A DNA stretch of 64,000 nucleotides from Carnegiea gigantea. Its lineage: Eukaryota > Streptophyta > Magnoliopsida > Caryophyllales > Cactaceae. The notes under the pieces are model-generated. The model was given only the letters and a program-made list of their open reading frames with translations. It made no database searches and was not told the origin of the DNA. The position numbers and the translations under genes were made by a program. Below, one piece after another: positions 20,084-31,640 of this stretch (positions are counted from its first letter, which is position 1; the number at the start of each line of letters is the position of its first letter). The stretch spans positions 124,001-188,000 of the forward strand of contig JAKOGI010001189.1 in the NCBI GenBank assembly GCA_029747015.1, written 5' to 3'.

Positions 20084-22574
20084 TTCTCCCCTTGTTGGGA
20101 AGATTTGATCCTCAAATCAGAAAGGTAGCCATCTGCTTCATAAGGGCTTAAATCAGCAACGTTAAACGTAGCTGATACTCCATAATCTCCTGGTAACTCC
20201 ACCTTATAAGCATTATCATTAATCTTCTCCAAAATCTCGAATGGACCATCTGCTCGTGGCATCAGCTTAGTTTTCCTTTTGGAAGGAAAACGTTCTTTGC
20301 GTAGATGTATCCAGACCAAATCACCTGGCTTAAAAAGCTTCTCTCTTTTATGCTTGTTAGCTTGGGCCGTGTATGAGAGTGTAGTTTTCTCAATCTTGGC
20401 CTTTACTAACTCATGCAACTTCTGGATTTCTTCCACTCTAGCTGCGGCATCCGCACTTGGCTTTTGATCTAACGGTCGAGGAATAAGGTCAAGTGGACTT
20501 AGGGGATCAGTCCCATAGACCACCTTAAAGGGTGATGGACCAGTAGCCTTGCTTGGAGTCTTGTTGTATGCAAACTCAGCATGTGAAAGTAACAGATCCC
20601 ATGCTTTAGCTTGTGCTTAATCAAAACTCTTAATAAAGTACCAAGAGTTCGATTGGTGACCTCTGTTTGCCCGTCTGTTTGTGGATGACAAGTGGTACTG
20701 TATTTGAGTTTGGTACCCAACTTCTTCCACAAAGTAATCCAAAAGTGACTTAAGAACTTGGTATCTCGATCTGAGATGATGGAACGAGGAATTCCATGTA
20801 ATCTCATTACTTCTTTGAAATAGAGCTCAGCGACATGAGTAACATCATTGGTCTTGTTACAGGGAATAAAATGAGCCATCTTTGAAAATCGATCCACAAC
20901 CACAAAGATAGAATCTTTACTCCTTTGTGTCCTTGGTAAACCAAGTATGAAATCCATACTAACGTCTACCCATGGCAACGTAGGAATAGGAAGTGCCGTG
21001 TACAACCCCTGGGGGAGCGAATGACTCTTTGCTATCTGACACGTACTGCACCTTCTAATGATGTCTTGAACGTCTTTCTCCATGCCTGGCCAATAATAAT
21101 GTTCCCTAAGCATGATTAGGGTCTTGTCTTCACCAAAATGACCAGCTAAAGATCCAGCATGGACTTCTCGAATCAACAACTCACGAGTGCTGCATTTGGG
21201 GACACATAACCGAGCACCTTTAAAGAGAAACTCTTCTTGAATTAAAAAATCCCCTTTAGGATGTTTAGTACACTCAGAGTATAACACCCCAAAATCTTCA
21301 TCATCCTGGTATAAAGCCTTTAGATGCTCAAATCCAAGGATACAAGCATCTAACTGGAACATCAATAGATAACACCGACAAAGGGCATCGGCGCCTTGAT
21401 TCAACTTGCCGGACTTATGCTTCATAGTAAAGTGAAAGGACTGGAGGAACTCAACCCATTTAGCATGGCGTGAGTTTAACTTATGTTGGCCTTGAATATA
21501 CTTCAAAGCCTCGTGATCTGAGTGCAGAATAAACTCACTGGCAATCAAATAATGGTTCCAATGTTCTAGGCATCGAACGATGGCATAGAACTCCTTGTCA
21601 TAAGTTGAATATCTCTTCCTGGTATCACATAACTTCTCACTGAAGAAGGCCAAAGGGCGTCCTTCTTGAGTAAGAATTCCTCCAACACCAACTCCAGAAG
21701 CATCGCATTCAACTTCAAAGACTTTCTCAAAACACGGTAGAGCTAAAACCGGCGCTTGAGTTAGCCTCTCTTTCACTTCTTCAAAGGCTGCTTGGGCTTT
21801 AGGATTCCAAGTGAACGAGGAACCCCTTAAGAACTTTAGTCATAGGAGCTAGAATAGTGCTGAAATTACGTATGAATCTCCTATAGAAAGAGGCCAAGCC
21901 ATGAAAGCTTCGAACATCATGAATACTCTTAGGAACAGGCCAAGTCCGAATAGCCTCAATTTTGCTTTCATCTGCCTTAATACCACTTTTAGAAACAATA
22001 TAACCTAAGAAGGTAACCTCATGGGTAAAGAAGGTACACTTCTTTAGGTTTCCAAACAATTTCTCCTTTTCAAGAACGAGCACCTGACTTAAGTGATTTT
22101 GATGCTCTTGCTCATTCTTGCGAAACACCAAAATATCATCGAAGTAAACGACCACAAACTTGCCCAAGTATGACCGAAATACTTGATTCATCAACTTCAT
22201 AAACGTACTAGGGGCATTGGAAAGACCGAAAGGCATGACTAACCATTCATATAATCCGCCCTTAGTCTTGAAAGCTTCCACTCATCGCCCTCCCTAATAC
22301 GAATCTGATAATATCCACTCCTCAAATCAATCTTACTAAACACCTTAGAGCCATGTAACTCATCCAACATATCTTCAAGCCTAGGTATAGGGTACCTATA
22401 CTTGATAGTAATTTTGTTTATGGCCCTACTATCAACACACATCCTCATACTACCATCCTTCTTTGGGACCAAAAGAGCCGGAACAGCACACGAACTCAAG
22501 GATTCTCGTACCAATCCCTTAGATATCAACTCTTCAACTTGACGTTGAATCTCTTGGGTTTCTTTTGGATTTGT
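20084..22574 (-). pseudogene. pol: Element F pol, 3' part (RT, RNase H, integrase)
   Basis: Minus strand: RT (22570-21800; [22 protein letters not shown]), RNase H (about 21770-21390; [24 protein letters not shown]) and integrase (about 21200-20100; [39 protein letters not shown], then ATFNVADLSPY). Frame breaks seen: a base missing near 22280 (KTKGG/W block), one near 21790 before the RNase H, and one near 20618 between core and tail. The frame passes through QQGEND at the polypurine tract into the LTR. Element E interrupts pol at 22574, just after the start of RT. Confidence 0.88.
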
Positions 22575-23701
22575 TGATGGAGGCTCATCCCCTATCATGA
22601 TCCAAGGCCATCAAGGAAGCTCAAAAGGTCCTAGTCTCATGTCCAAGATACAAGAAATCAGCCTAGGAGAGCAAGGGAATTATTTTGTCAAAACTAGAAT
22701 TTCAGCCATACACAAACCCAGTTTTGTGCACGTTATTTCCTAATCTTCCCGGGGCTAAAATAGGGTTACAGGAAGCCTAATTTAAGTTCAAGATGTGCTC
22801 TTTCCATCAAGACCTCTTGCAAGTCATTTGGAGATCATTTGATACCTCAAAACCTCAAGCAAAGTCAACTGCTACATCCTGACGCTGAACTGGACATGGC
22901 TGAAACAAGAGGCTGTTTGGTGGCCCATTTCTCCTCTACTTGGTTTGAAACTTTTATGGTTTGAAAGTACTTTAAAAATATTATCAAGTGGCCATGAAAA
23001 ACCTCAGTCAAATTACACACATGAGGAGCTATTAACCACCAAAACAAGGCACAAAACACCCTAAAATCCAGTCCATGGCCAGCCGGGTACAAGGAGAGAA
23101 GAGTGAGGTGTTTTTGCTCTAATCCATGCTTAGCCACTTGCAAGAGTCATCATGAAGGGTACCAAGCTGCCAAGGAAGCTTCCATTAGCCCCAAGATCGA
23201 CACATCATCCTCAAGATCAGCATTAAAGAGGTGTCAAGTGGAGGATGCATCTATTCTTTTTTGCTTTGATTTGATCTCTGTATTTTTGCCTAGTTTGGCT
23301 TGTAGTGCAACCTAAGGCCTATGTTTGTACTTGAAGCTTTGTATTAAAACCCCCCCAAGGCCCTTTGGCCGGCCACATTAAGCTTGAAATAGAATGAAGT
23401 TGAGCCTTGCTCCTTTGAACTCTCAAACTCTCTTCTAGCTTATCTCTTCCTTTGGCCGGGTTAAGTGGTGATCTAGTAAGAGTCTTAACTCCCTTTCTTG
23501 GTGGTGTTTCTGTATCCAAGAGGTAGTTGAGGGCCCTAACATCTTTCCTTGGTGGTGCTTCTGTATCCAAGGTGGGTGTTAGTTCCGGTTTACTATCCCC
23601 TACCAAGGTGAGTTTGTGAATTCAAAGTTGCCTTGCTTTCTTTCCTTGCATTCTTCTTCCACTTTTCCCATCCTCTTGGTTTGCCCCTTGAGGATGCATC
23701 A
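22575..23701 (+). repeat. Element E 5' LTR (1127 bp)
   Basis: Starts TGATGGAGG, ends GGATGCATCA. It contains a possible TATA element TATTAAAA (23342-23349) and three inverted repeats at 23460-23572. The segment encoding the pol tail is present but unused here. Several substitutions separate it from the 3' LTR in the first 60 bp alone, so E is older than H. Confidence 0.9.
23460..23572 (+). promoter_or_regulatory. Triple TGGTG-loop hairpins, E 5' LTR
   Basis: (1) GTTAAG/CTTAAC at 23460-23489, 18-nt loop starting TGGTGATC. (2) TCTTGG/CCAAGA at 23496-23521, loop TGGTGTTTCTGTAT. (3) CCTTGG/CCAAGG at 23547-23572, loop TGGTGCTTCTGTAT. Order and loops match the family C cassette at 3739-3849 while the stems differ. 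Confidence 0.6.
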
Positions 23702-23705
23702 TACA

Positions 23706-23717
23706 TGGTATCAGAGC
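23706..23717 (+). other. Primer binding site, element E
   Basis: TGGTATCAGAGC, 4 nt after the 5' LTR end. Initiator tRNA-Met type. Confidence 0.9.
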
Positions 23718-23831
23718 TAAGGCTTCTCTAGGCCTGAACTTGCCGTCCAACACCCTTCCAAACACCCAAACACATTTACCCCACAAAATCACCAAAAACC
23801 GTGCCCACGGTTTTCAAAGACCAGAACAGCA

Positions 23832-24036
23832 GCACGGCCCCCCCGTGCCAAGGAGCACGACCGTGCCACACTCTTCTTTCCCAGCCACCTTCTAACTTCA
23901 CCCACACCCAGCACTTAAGCACGGTCACCCCGTGCCATGTCACACGACCGTGCCACTCCTTTCCCAGCCACATCCCAACTTAACCCTCGTACAGAACCTG
24001 AGCACGGTCACCCCGTGCCTAAGAGCACGCCCGTGC
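23832..24036 (+). promoter_or_regulatory. Three 35-nt GCACGG units, element E leader and gag start
   Basis: Hairpins at 23832-23848 (loop CCCCC), 23919-23935 (loop TCACC) and 24002-24018 (loop TCACC), each followed after 6 nt by the inverted repeat (23855-23866, 23942-23953 with one changed base, 24025-24036). Intervals of 87 and 83 bp put the third unit in another frame than the first two. Confidence 0.65.
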
Positions 24037-25190
24037 CACATCCAACCCGTGAAGTCCCACCTTATTTCAACGTGAGTACTACTAGTATGACCATGGAAGA
24101 GAAGTTTGAGGCCCTCATGAGGAATTATGAGGCCTTGAAGCTACAAAATGAAGAGATCAAAGGTCAAAACGAGTATTTGAGGCGACAACTCAGAGATTCT
24201 TTGAAGCAAAAGCGCAAGGAGATTAGGAGTTCCCGATCTTCTAACTCCTCTGACTCCGAGCCAGAAGCAAGAGAAGCCCCACACTTGAGCTCATCAAGTG
24301 AAGAAGAGGCTCATGGAAGAATGAGAAGGGGAAGGAAAACAACCTCACACCATGGAGACATCCGAGTGGAAATTCCAGAGTTTGAAGGGAAGCTAGACCC
24401 CGATGAGTTCTTAGAATGGTTGCAAACCGTTGAAAGGATCTTCGACTACAAGGAGATTTCGGAGCGAAATAAGGTAAAACTTGTTGCCCTTAGGCTTCGT
24501 AAATATGCTTCTCTTTGGTGGTCCAACCTTTGTGCTAAGAGAGCTAGGCAAGGGAAGGGAAAGATTCGAACATGGGAGAAAATGAAAGCCAAACTTAAAA
24601 CCCGTTTCTTACCCCCATCTTACCTACAAGATAACTACTCCCAACTTCACAACCTTGTCCAAGGTAGCATGAGTGTTGAGGAGTATACTAGGGAGCTTGA
24701 GAAGTTGTTGATCAAATGTGATTTGAGGGAGCCCGAAGAACAAACCATAGTGAGATATTTGGGAGGGTTAGATCCTAGATATGCTCATGTGGTAGAGTTG
24801 CAACAATATACCACTTTCGATGAGGTGTGTGTCCTAGCCCACAAAGTGGAACAACAAAGAAAATCCAAGCTCCACAAAAGAGAACCTCCCAAACCCTTTC
24901 CCAAGAGTCAACCTTTCAACAAGGGGAGCTCTTACCCACCTCCCAAGCCTACGATTTCCACACCCTCACCTCCACAAAATAACCAAGCTCCACAAAAAAG
25001 TCCACCACCCCGAAACCGTCCCAATCCTAAGCCAAATGACCAAAGAAGGTGTTTCAAGTGTCAAGGTCTTGGGCACATTGCTTCAGAGTGTCCAAATAGG
25101 AGGATTATTACCTTGGCCGAATGGGATGAGAAGAGGGAAGAAGAGGGAGTAGAGGAGGAAGAAGGAGAAGGTGTGTACTACATGGAGGAA
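23937..25190 (+). pseudogene. gag: Element E gag (open, but upstream of broken pol)
   Basis: MSHDRATPF start at 23937, as in H, with MTMEEKFEALM downstream near 24090. The coiled coil, capsid domain and CCHC knuckle (about 25051-25092) are all in frame, and the frame continues without a stop through VYYMEEQEEVIEEE into the protease. This shows that Gag and Pol are one polyprotein in this subfamily. The Gag part itself has no visible lesion; I call it a pseudogene because the polyprotein is cut shortly afterwards. Confidence 0.85.
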
Positions 25191-27545
25191 CAAGAGGAAG
25201 TGATTGAAGAGGAGGATGATGGAGAGCTACTTGTATTGAGGAGAGCCTTGAGTACCAAAAGAGGAGAACTTGAAGAACAAAGAGAGAACATCTTTCATAC
25301 AAGGTGTACCGTTCAAGGCAAAGTGTGTTCCCTCATCATTGATAGAGGGAGTTGTGCAAATGTAGCATCATTGACTATGGTGGAGAAGCTTGGTCTTCAA
25401 GCTTCCGCTCATCCTCACCCTACAACATTCAATGGCTAAATCAAGGTAAAGGGTTGCAAGTTAATTCAAGGTGCTTGATTTCATTTTCAATTGGCAAGCA
25501 TTACCATGATGAATTGTGGTGTGATATCATCCCCATGGATGCATGTCACCTCTTGTTGGGAAGACCATGGTCATTTGATCGGAAAGTCATGCATGATGGC
25601 TATCTGAACACCTACACCTTCCACAAGGATGGGAGGAAGATCACCCTTGCCCCATTAAGCCCTTCCCAACTCCACAAAAACAAGCCCCAACCAAGCCATG
25701 ACCATTCGGCCATGCTCCTACCCGTGAGTGAGCCTCTCCTTAAGGCTTCTCACCATGAATTCAAGGCCTTTAAGGACTGGATCCTAGTCACCCTTGAGGA
25801 GTCCGAAACCCCCACACCATCACACCCCCTAGCCCTTTCCCTCCTTGAACGCTTTAGCCATGTCTTTCCCGAAGAAATACCTCCCGGCCTACCTCCACAA
25901 AGAACTATCCAACACCACATTGATCTCATACCCGGTTCCATCCTCCCAAACAAACCGGCTTACCGAGCAAACCCCAAGGAAACCATGGAAATCCAAAGGC
26001 AATTGATGAGCTTATGGATAAGGGGTTGATTAGAGAGAGCTTGAGCCCTTGTGCGGTTCCGGCCCTCCTTGTGCCAAAGAAAGACGGGAGTATGCGCATG
26101 TGTGTTGATAGTCGAGCAATCAACAAAATAACCATCAAGTATAGATATCCAATTCCCCCCCTTGAAGACATGCTTGATGAGTTATATGGTTCTAGCGTGT
26201 TCTCTAAAGTGGACTTGAGAAGTGGTTACTATCAAATCCGCATTAGAGAAGGAGATGAGTGGAAAACGGCCTTCAAGACCAAAGGAGGCTTGTATGAGTG
26301 GCTAGTCATGCCATTCGGTTTGTCAAATGCTCCAAGTACCTTCATGCGGCTCATGAACCAAGTGTTTTGGCCCTTCATTAGAAAGTTTGTTGTGGTGTAT
26401 TTTGATGACATCCTCATCTACAGCAAGAATGAAGAAGAGCACCTTCAACATCTCACTCACGTCATGAAGGTTTTAAAGAAGGAAAAGCTCTATGGTAACC
26501 TCAAGAAGTGTACATTTTTCACTCATGAGGTAACCTTCCTTGGTTACATTGTCACAAGTGAAGGCATCAAGGTTGATGAGAGTAAAGTGGAAGCGTTTCG
26601 GTCTTGGCCAATCCCAAAGAGCATCCATGATGTGCGAAGTTTCCATGGGCTTGCCTCATTCTATAGGCGGTTCAATAGGAACTTTAGCACAATTATGGCC
26701 CCTATGACCGAAGTTATCAAAGGCACAACATTCAAGTGGACTCCCAAGGCTCAAGAGGCCTTTGAAACCATCAAGTCCAAGCTCACCCAAGCACCGGTTC
26801 TCGCGTTGCCTTGCTTTGATAAAGTGTTTGAGGTGGAGTGTGATACATCCGGAGTTGGCATTGGAGGAGTTCTCACTCAAGAGGGGCGGCCCTTAGCCTT
26901 CTTTAGTGAGAAGCTTTGTGACTCAAGGAGAAAATACTCAACCTATGATAAGGAGTTTTATGCCATAGTGCGGTGCCTTGAGCATTGGAATCATTACTTG
27001 GTGGCTAGTGAGTTTATCTTGCACTCGGATCATAAAGCCTTGAAATACATTCAAGGGCAACATAAGCTTAACTCACGGGATGCCAAGTGGGTGGAGTTCC
27101 TCCAATCTTTCAACTTCACCATCAAGCACAAGTCCGAAAAGCTCAATCAAGGAGCCGATGCATTGTCAAGGAGGCACCTACTTCTATTCCAACTTGATGC
27201 TTGCATTCTTGGCTTTGAGCACTTGAAGTCCCTCTATGAGAATGATGAAGATTTGGGAGAGCTCTACAAGGAGTGCCTTCGGCATCCCAAAGGTGACTTT
27301 CTTGTCCAAGATGGATTTTTGTTCAAAGGTTCAAGGTTGTGCGTGCCTAAGTGTGGCACAAGAGAGCTACTCATACGTGAGGTTCATGGTGGATCTCTAG
27401 CCGGTCACTTTGGAGAAAACAAGACCCTTATGATGCTTAGGGAACATTACTATTGGCCGAGTATGAGCAAAGATATACAAGATGTGTTGAAGAGGTGTGC
27501 AACTTCCCAAGTTGCCAAAAGCCACCTCCTACCCCACGGCCTATA
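25191..27545 (+). pseudogene. pol: Element E pol, 5' part (protease, RT, RNase H, integrase finger)
   Basis: Protease site is LIIDRGSCANV, with DRG where H has DGG, so it is probably dead. A C is missing near 25420 (HPHP/YNIQWL), shifting the frame, and a G near 26001 (IQRQ/ELMDKG). RT follows from about 26014 ([23 protein letters not shown]), RNase H (about 26800-27180; one Ala to Thr change in VECDTSGVG), and the integrase finger ([10 protein letters not shown]; second Cys changed to Ser in CATSQ). The reading frame ends at the solo LTR after SHLLPHGLY. Confidence 0.88.
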
Positions 27546-28725
27546 TGATGCATATTCCCATATGCATCATTTTTATTTAAGGTCAACTTCCAAGAAGAAA
27601 AGTGTCAAACAAGAGCGTGCATGGGAACTCTCATATTTTCTCTTATTATGTGAGTTAAAGGACTTTAGACACCATGAAGTAGTCAAGCAAGTGGCGAAAA
27701 TCTGGATAAAACTCATATTCCTTCCGGAAGAATTAGTGCCCGATTCGTCCCTACGGAAGGTAATTGTTGTGGCAACTTTTGGACAAGCTCAAGTAGACCC
27801 ACAACTTGAGGGCTCATATGCTCTGGAAGCTTAAGATTTCAGCTTTAAAATAAGCCCAAGTTTGTTTAATTTGGACGTCATTGATTGGGCAAAATATCAC
27901 TCAAAGATACGTTATTCTGATCCAGTCTAGTCTGAGATAGGTGCATTGTTTGGGCCATAACTTTTACACCGCTTATCCAAATTGAGAAAATGAGCCCATT
28001 CTGGAAAATATACTTCCAGAGCTTTCTATCAAGCTCAAGAACGCGTGATTTGGCCGAGTATTCTGGAAGATATACTCTGTTGAAGTTGAAGCAGCTGCAA
28101 GGATTAATTCTAGGAATATGAAGAGTCTTCGGTTACATGTGATTGTGTGGCTGATATTGTGCACGTCTTAGATGCTTCTAGATGGGAATAATCAGCTGTA
28201 GAAATCCTATAATATTCCTTGTAACCTCCCCCACCCCTTTTATGATGAGTCTTTTCATTTTACTTAGACTTTTCATTAGCTAGTTTTAATTGTTCGGAGT
28301 TATTGAGTCTTTTGGTTGTCTTTTGCTGAGCTTATAAAAGGGGAGGGGCGTGTGATGCTGGTCATTCAGCTTGTACTCCAATTCCAAAAGCAATACAAGT
28401 ACTTTGAGTGTGTTTCTCAAAAGTGCATCTAAAATTCCTAGTTCTATATCTTGAATTGTGGCAAATTCAAGTGGTGTTTTAGGTTCTCTATCTTCTCCAT
28501 TGGAGTGAATCCTCAGTTAAGACAAGAGAATTAGCCCAAGATCAAGCCATTGAGTGGCTCCGTGAAGGATTATCTCAATTGCAAGATCTTGTTCTATCCT
28601 TTTTTTTGTGTGTTGAAGATCTTCTTCCATTCCATCCATCTTTTATTTCTCTTTTCACTTTGGTTTGTTTTTGAGTTTGAGTCTGATTTGGTGATTTGGA
28701 TCACTTACCACCCACACATACATCA
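27546..28725 (+). mobile_element. Family K solo LTR in E pol (1180 bp)
   Basis: Exact boundaries: CTATA at 27541-27545 and 28726-28730, LTR starting TGATGCATAT and ending TACATCA. No primer site, internal region or second LTR is present, so this is a solo LTR left by recombination. The LTR-edge inverted repeat (TGATGCATAT-TCCC-ATATGCATCA) is perfect. TATA box TATAAAAG at 28333-28340; inverted repeat CTTGAATT/AATTCAAG with GTGGCA loop at 28450-28471. A translatable stretch at its start matches the tail reading of the K array at 41333. Confidence 0.92.
28450..28471 (+). promoter_or_regulatory. GTGGCA-loop hairpin, K solo LTR
   Basis: CTTGAATT / GTGGCA / AATTCAAG, a perfect 8-bp stem, preceded by CTAGTTCTATAT and followed by TGGTG. 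D has the same loop and flanks with stem CTTAAGT/ACTTAAG; G has CTTAAGG/CCTTAAG with loop TTGGCTA. Confidence 0.5.
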
Positions 28726-28730
28726 CTATA

Positions 28731-29817
28731 CATGCCCTTACCCATTCCCAATCACCCTTGGGAAGATGTAAGCATGGATTTTGTTCTTGGCCTTCCAAGG
28801 ACACAAAGGGGTAAGGATTCAATTTTCGTGGTTGTTGATCGTTTCTCTAAGATGGCCCATTTCATACCTTGCACCAAGACCAACGATGCCACCCACATAG
28901 CCGAGTTATACTTCAAGGAAGTGATGAGGCTACATGGCATTCCTAGATCCATTGTTTCGGATAGGGATACCAAGTTCCTTAGCCATTTTTGGGTGACACT
29001 TTGGAAGAAGATGGGAACCAAGCTTAAGTATAGCACTTCATGCCACCCTCAAACGGATGGGCAAACCGAAGTCACCAACCGGACTTTGGGAACTCTCTTG
29101 AGAGTGCTAGTAAAGTCCAACATCAAGGCTTGGGACTTAGCCTTGCCACATGCTGAATTCGCCTTCAACAAGTCACCTAGCAAGGCCACGGGTTTATCTC
29201 CATTCAAGGTAGTTTATGGGTTGGATCCTATGAGTCCCCTTGATCTTGTCCCATGAGAAATGAATGAGAAGCCTCACATGGAGGCTAGCAAACGAGTGGA
29301 AGAGATTCAAAAGCTTCATGAAACCGTGAGGGCCAAGATTGAAAAGGCAAATGCATCATACAAGGACCATGCCAACAAGCATAGAAAGAAGATGGTGTTC
29401 CACCCCGGTGATTTGGTATGGATTCATTTGAGGAAGGAACGGTTTCCTTCTAAGAGGAAGAGCAAGTTGATGCCAAGAGCCGATGGCCCCTTTGAAGTGC
29501 TAGAGCGCATCAATGACAATGCTTACAAGATAAACTTGCCCGGTGAATGTGGAGTTTCGGCCACTTTCAATGTAGCCGACCTTAGCCCTTATGAGGAGGA
29601 TGATCATCTTATCAATTTGAGGGCAAATTCTCTTCAACAAGGGGAGGATGATGGAGGCCCATCTCCTACCATGATCCAAGGCCATCAAGGAAGCCCAAAA
29701 AGCCCAAATCTCATGTCCAAAGTACAAGAAATCAGCCTACGAGAGCAAGGGAACTTTTTTGTCAAAACTGAAATTTCAGGCGTGCACAAACCCGGTTTTG
29801 TGCATGTTATTTCCTAA
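28731..29817 (+). pseudogene. pol: Element E pol, 3' part (integrase core, GPY/F, LTR-encoded tail)
   Basis: It resumes at [16 protein letters not shown] after the solo LTR. DD35E blocks are intact ([25 protein letters not shown]). AGA to TGA at 29254-29256 separates core from C-terminal domain (29260-29817; PGDLVWIHLRKERF, ATFNVADLSPY). The frame crosses the polypurine tract as QQGEDDGG and ends 169 bp inside the 3' LTR with KPGFVHVIS, the same end as in H although the LTRs have diverged. Confidence 0.9.
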
Positions 29818-30774
29818 CCTTCCCAAGGCTAAAATGGGGTTGCAGGAAGCGTAAGTTTAAGTTCAAGATGTGCTCTTTCCATCAAGACCTCTTGCAAGTC
29901 ATTTGGAGATCATTTGATACCTCAAAACCTCAAGCAAAGTCAACTGCTACATCCTGGCGCTGAACTGGACGTGGCTGAAACAAGAGGCTGTTTGGTGGCC
30001 CATTTCTCCTCTACTTGGTTTGAAACTTTTATAGTTTGAAAGTAATTTAAAAATATTATCAAGTGGCCATGAAAACCCTCAGCCAAATTACACACATGAG
30101 GAACTATTAACCACCAAAACAAGGCACAAAACACCCTAAAATCCAGTCCATGGCAGCCGGGTACAAGGAGAGAAGAGTGAGGTGTTTTTGCTCTAATCCA
30201 TGCTTAGCCACTTGCAAGAGTCATCATGAAGGGTACTAAGCTGCCAAGGAAGCTTCCATTAGCCCCAAGATTGACACATCATCCTCAAGATCAGCATTAA
30301 AGAGGTGTCAAGTGGAGGATGCATCTATCCTTTTTTGCTTTGATTTGATCTTTGTATTTTTACCTAGTTTAGCTTGTAGTGCAACCTAAGGCCTATGTCT
30401 GTACTTGAAGCTTTGTATTAAAACCCCCCCAAGGCCCTTTGGCCGGCCACATTAAGCTTGAAATAGAATGAAGTTGAGCCTTGCTCCTTTGAACTCTCAA
30501 ACTCTCTTCTAGCTTATCTCTTCCTTTGGCCGGGTTGAGTGGTGATCTAGTAAGAGTCTTAACTCCCTTTCTTGGTGGTGTTTCTGTATCCAAGAGGTAG
30601 TTAAGGGCCCTAACATCTTTCCTTGGTGGTGCTTCTGTATCCAAGGTGGGTGTTAGTTCCGGTTTACTATCCCTACCAAGGTGAGTTTGTGAATTCAAAG
30701 TTGCCTTGCTTTCTTTCCTTGCATTCTTCTTCCACTTTTCCCATCCTCTTGGTTTGCCCCTTGAGGATACATCA
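29649..30774 (+). repeat. Element E 3' LTR (1126 bp)
   Basis: Starts TGATGGAGG after AAGGGGAGGA (29639-29648), ends GGATACATCA, and is followed by the TTTGT duplication. Same inverted repeats as the 5' LTR. Apart from the pol tail I see no gene. Confidence 0.92.
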
Positions 30775-31640
30775 TTTGTCCTGTAGGCTGGTTTATTAGG
30801 TAGAATGGATCCTAGATAAGGTCAATATGATGTTGAATGTCATGCTTTGGGGGTAAACCCGAAGGTATCTCATCTGGAAATAGGTGACTAAACTGATTCA
30901 ATATGACCTTGGCTATGGGATGGGATGGAAGTGGTGTTTCTGGCTCATCTTGTACTTGCAATATCCATTCTTTCAAGGCCTTGAACTCATGTTGAGAAGC
31001 CTTTAAAAGTGGTTCAACATATGTCAAAAGCAAGTCAGATTGATTTTGGCTTTTTTGTGGTTTCATTTTGTGGAGTTCGGATGGTGACATAGGATTCAGG
31101 GTAATCTTCTTGCCATCTTTGGTAAAAGAATAAGTATTAAGATAACCATTATGCATAACCTTCCTGTCATACATCCATGGTCGTCCTAACAGAATATGGC
31201 AAGTATCCATGGGAATAATATCACACCAAAGTTCATCTTGGTAGTTCTTACCAAGAGAGAATGAAATCAAGCAGCGAGAGTTAACTTGTAATCCCTTACC
31301 TTGATTTAGCCATTGAATATTGTATGGGTGTGGGTGTGCCGTGGACTAAAGGCCCAGTTTCTCAATCATGCTCAATAAGACAACGTTGGCACAACTTCCT
31401 CCATCGATGATTAACGAGCACACTTTGCCTTGGACTGTACATCGTCAGTGAAAGATGTTCTCACGTTGTTCATCCTTAGCAACTCATTGATAGCTCAATA
31501 CCCTTCGAATTACTAGCATCTCACCTTCATCTGCGTTTTCCTCAAACTCCTCCTGATCACCTTCATGATCGTTCTCAGCATCTTCTTCCTTTTCCTCTTC
31601 TTTCTCCTCGGCAAATTCTCCCTCCATGGCTTCCCATTCA
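30775..31640 (-). pseudogene. pol: Element F protease and start of RT
   Basis: Minus strand continuation of F pol. Readable blocks: an acidic segment with DEGEMLVIRR (about 31500-31560), a protease site corresponding to LIIDGGSC (about 31385-31420), LLGRPWMYDRKVMH (about 31170) and FSHLFPDEIPSGLPP before RT. A stop near 31347 and damage near 31440-31490 interrupt it. The RT start continues across element E at 22570. Confidence 0.8.

Larger units (their letters stand above)
22575..30774 (+). mobile_element. Element E: CRM-like chromovirus, sister of H, inserted in F pol
   Basis: TTTGT flanks both ends (22570-22574 and 30775-30779). Orientation is opposite to F. Structure: 5' LTR 22575-23701, primer site 23706-23717, leader with three 35-nt units, gag, pol (interrupted by a K solo LTR at 27546-28725), tract AAGGGGAGGA at 29639-29648, 3' LTR 29649-30774. 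Without the solo LTR it is about 7.0 kb, the same as H. The proteins are nearly identical to H, but two frameshifts, one stop and the inserted LTR disable it. Confidence 0.93.

Noticed and set aside
23319..23606. Open frame in E LTR (also 30393-30698) with a repeated LDTE-PPRKG-type peptide
   Set aside because: It is antisense to the LTR and its peptide repeat is simply the two TGGTG-loop inverted repeats read on the other strand.
28726..28760. E pol disruption as an intron
   Set aside because: The inserted piece is flanked by CTATA duplications and is a whole LTR of family K, so it is a solo LTR and not an intron.
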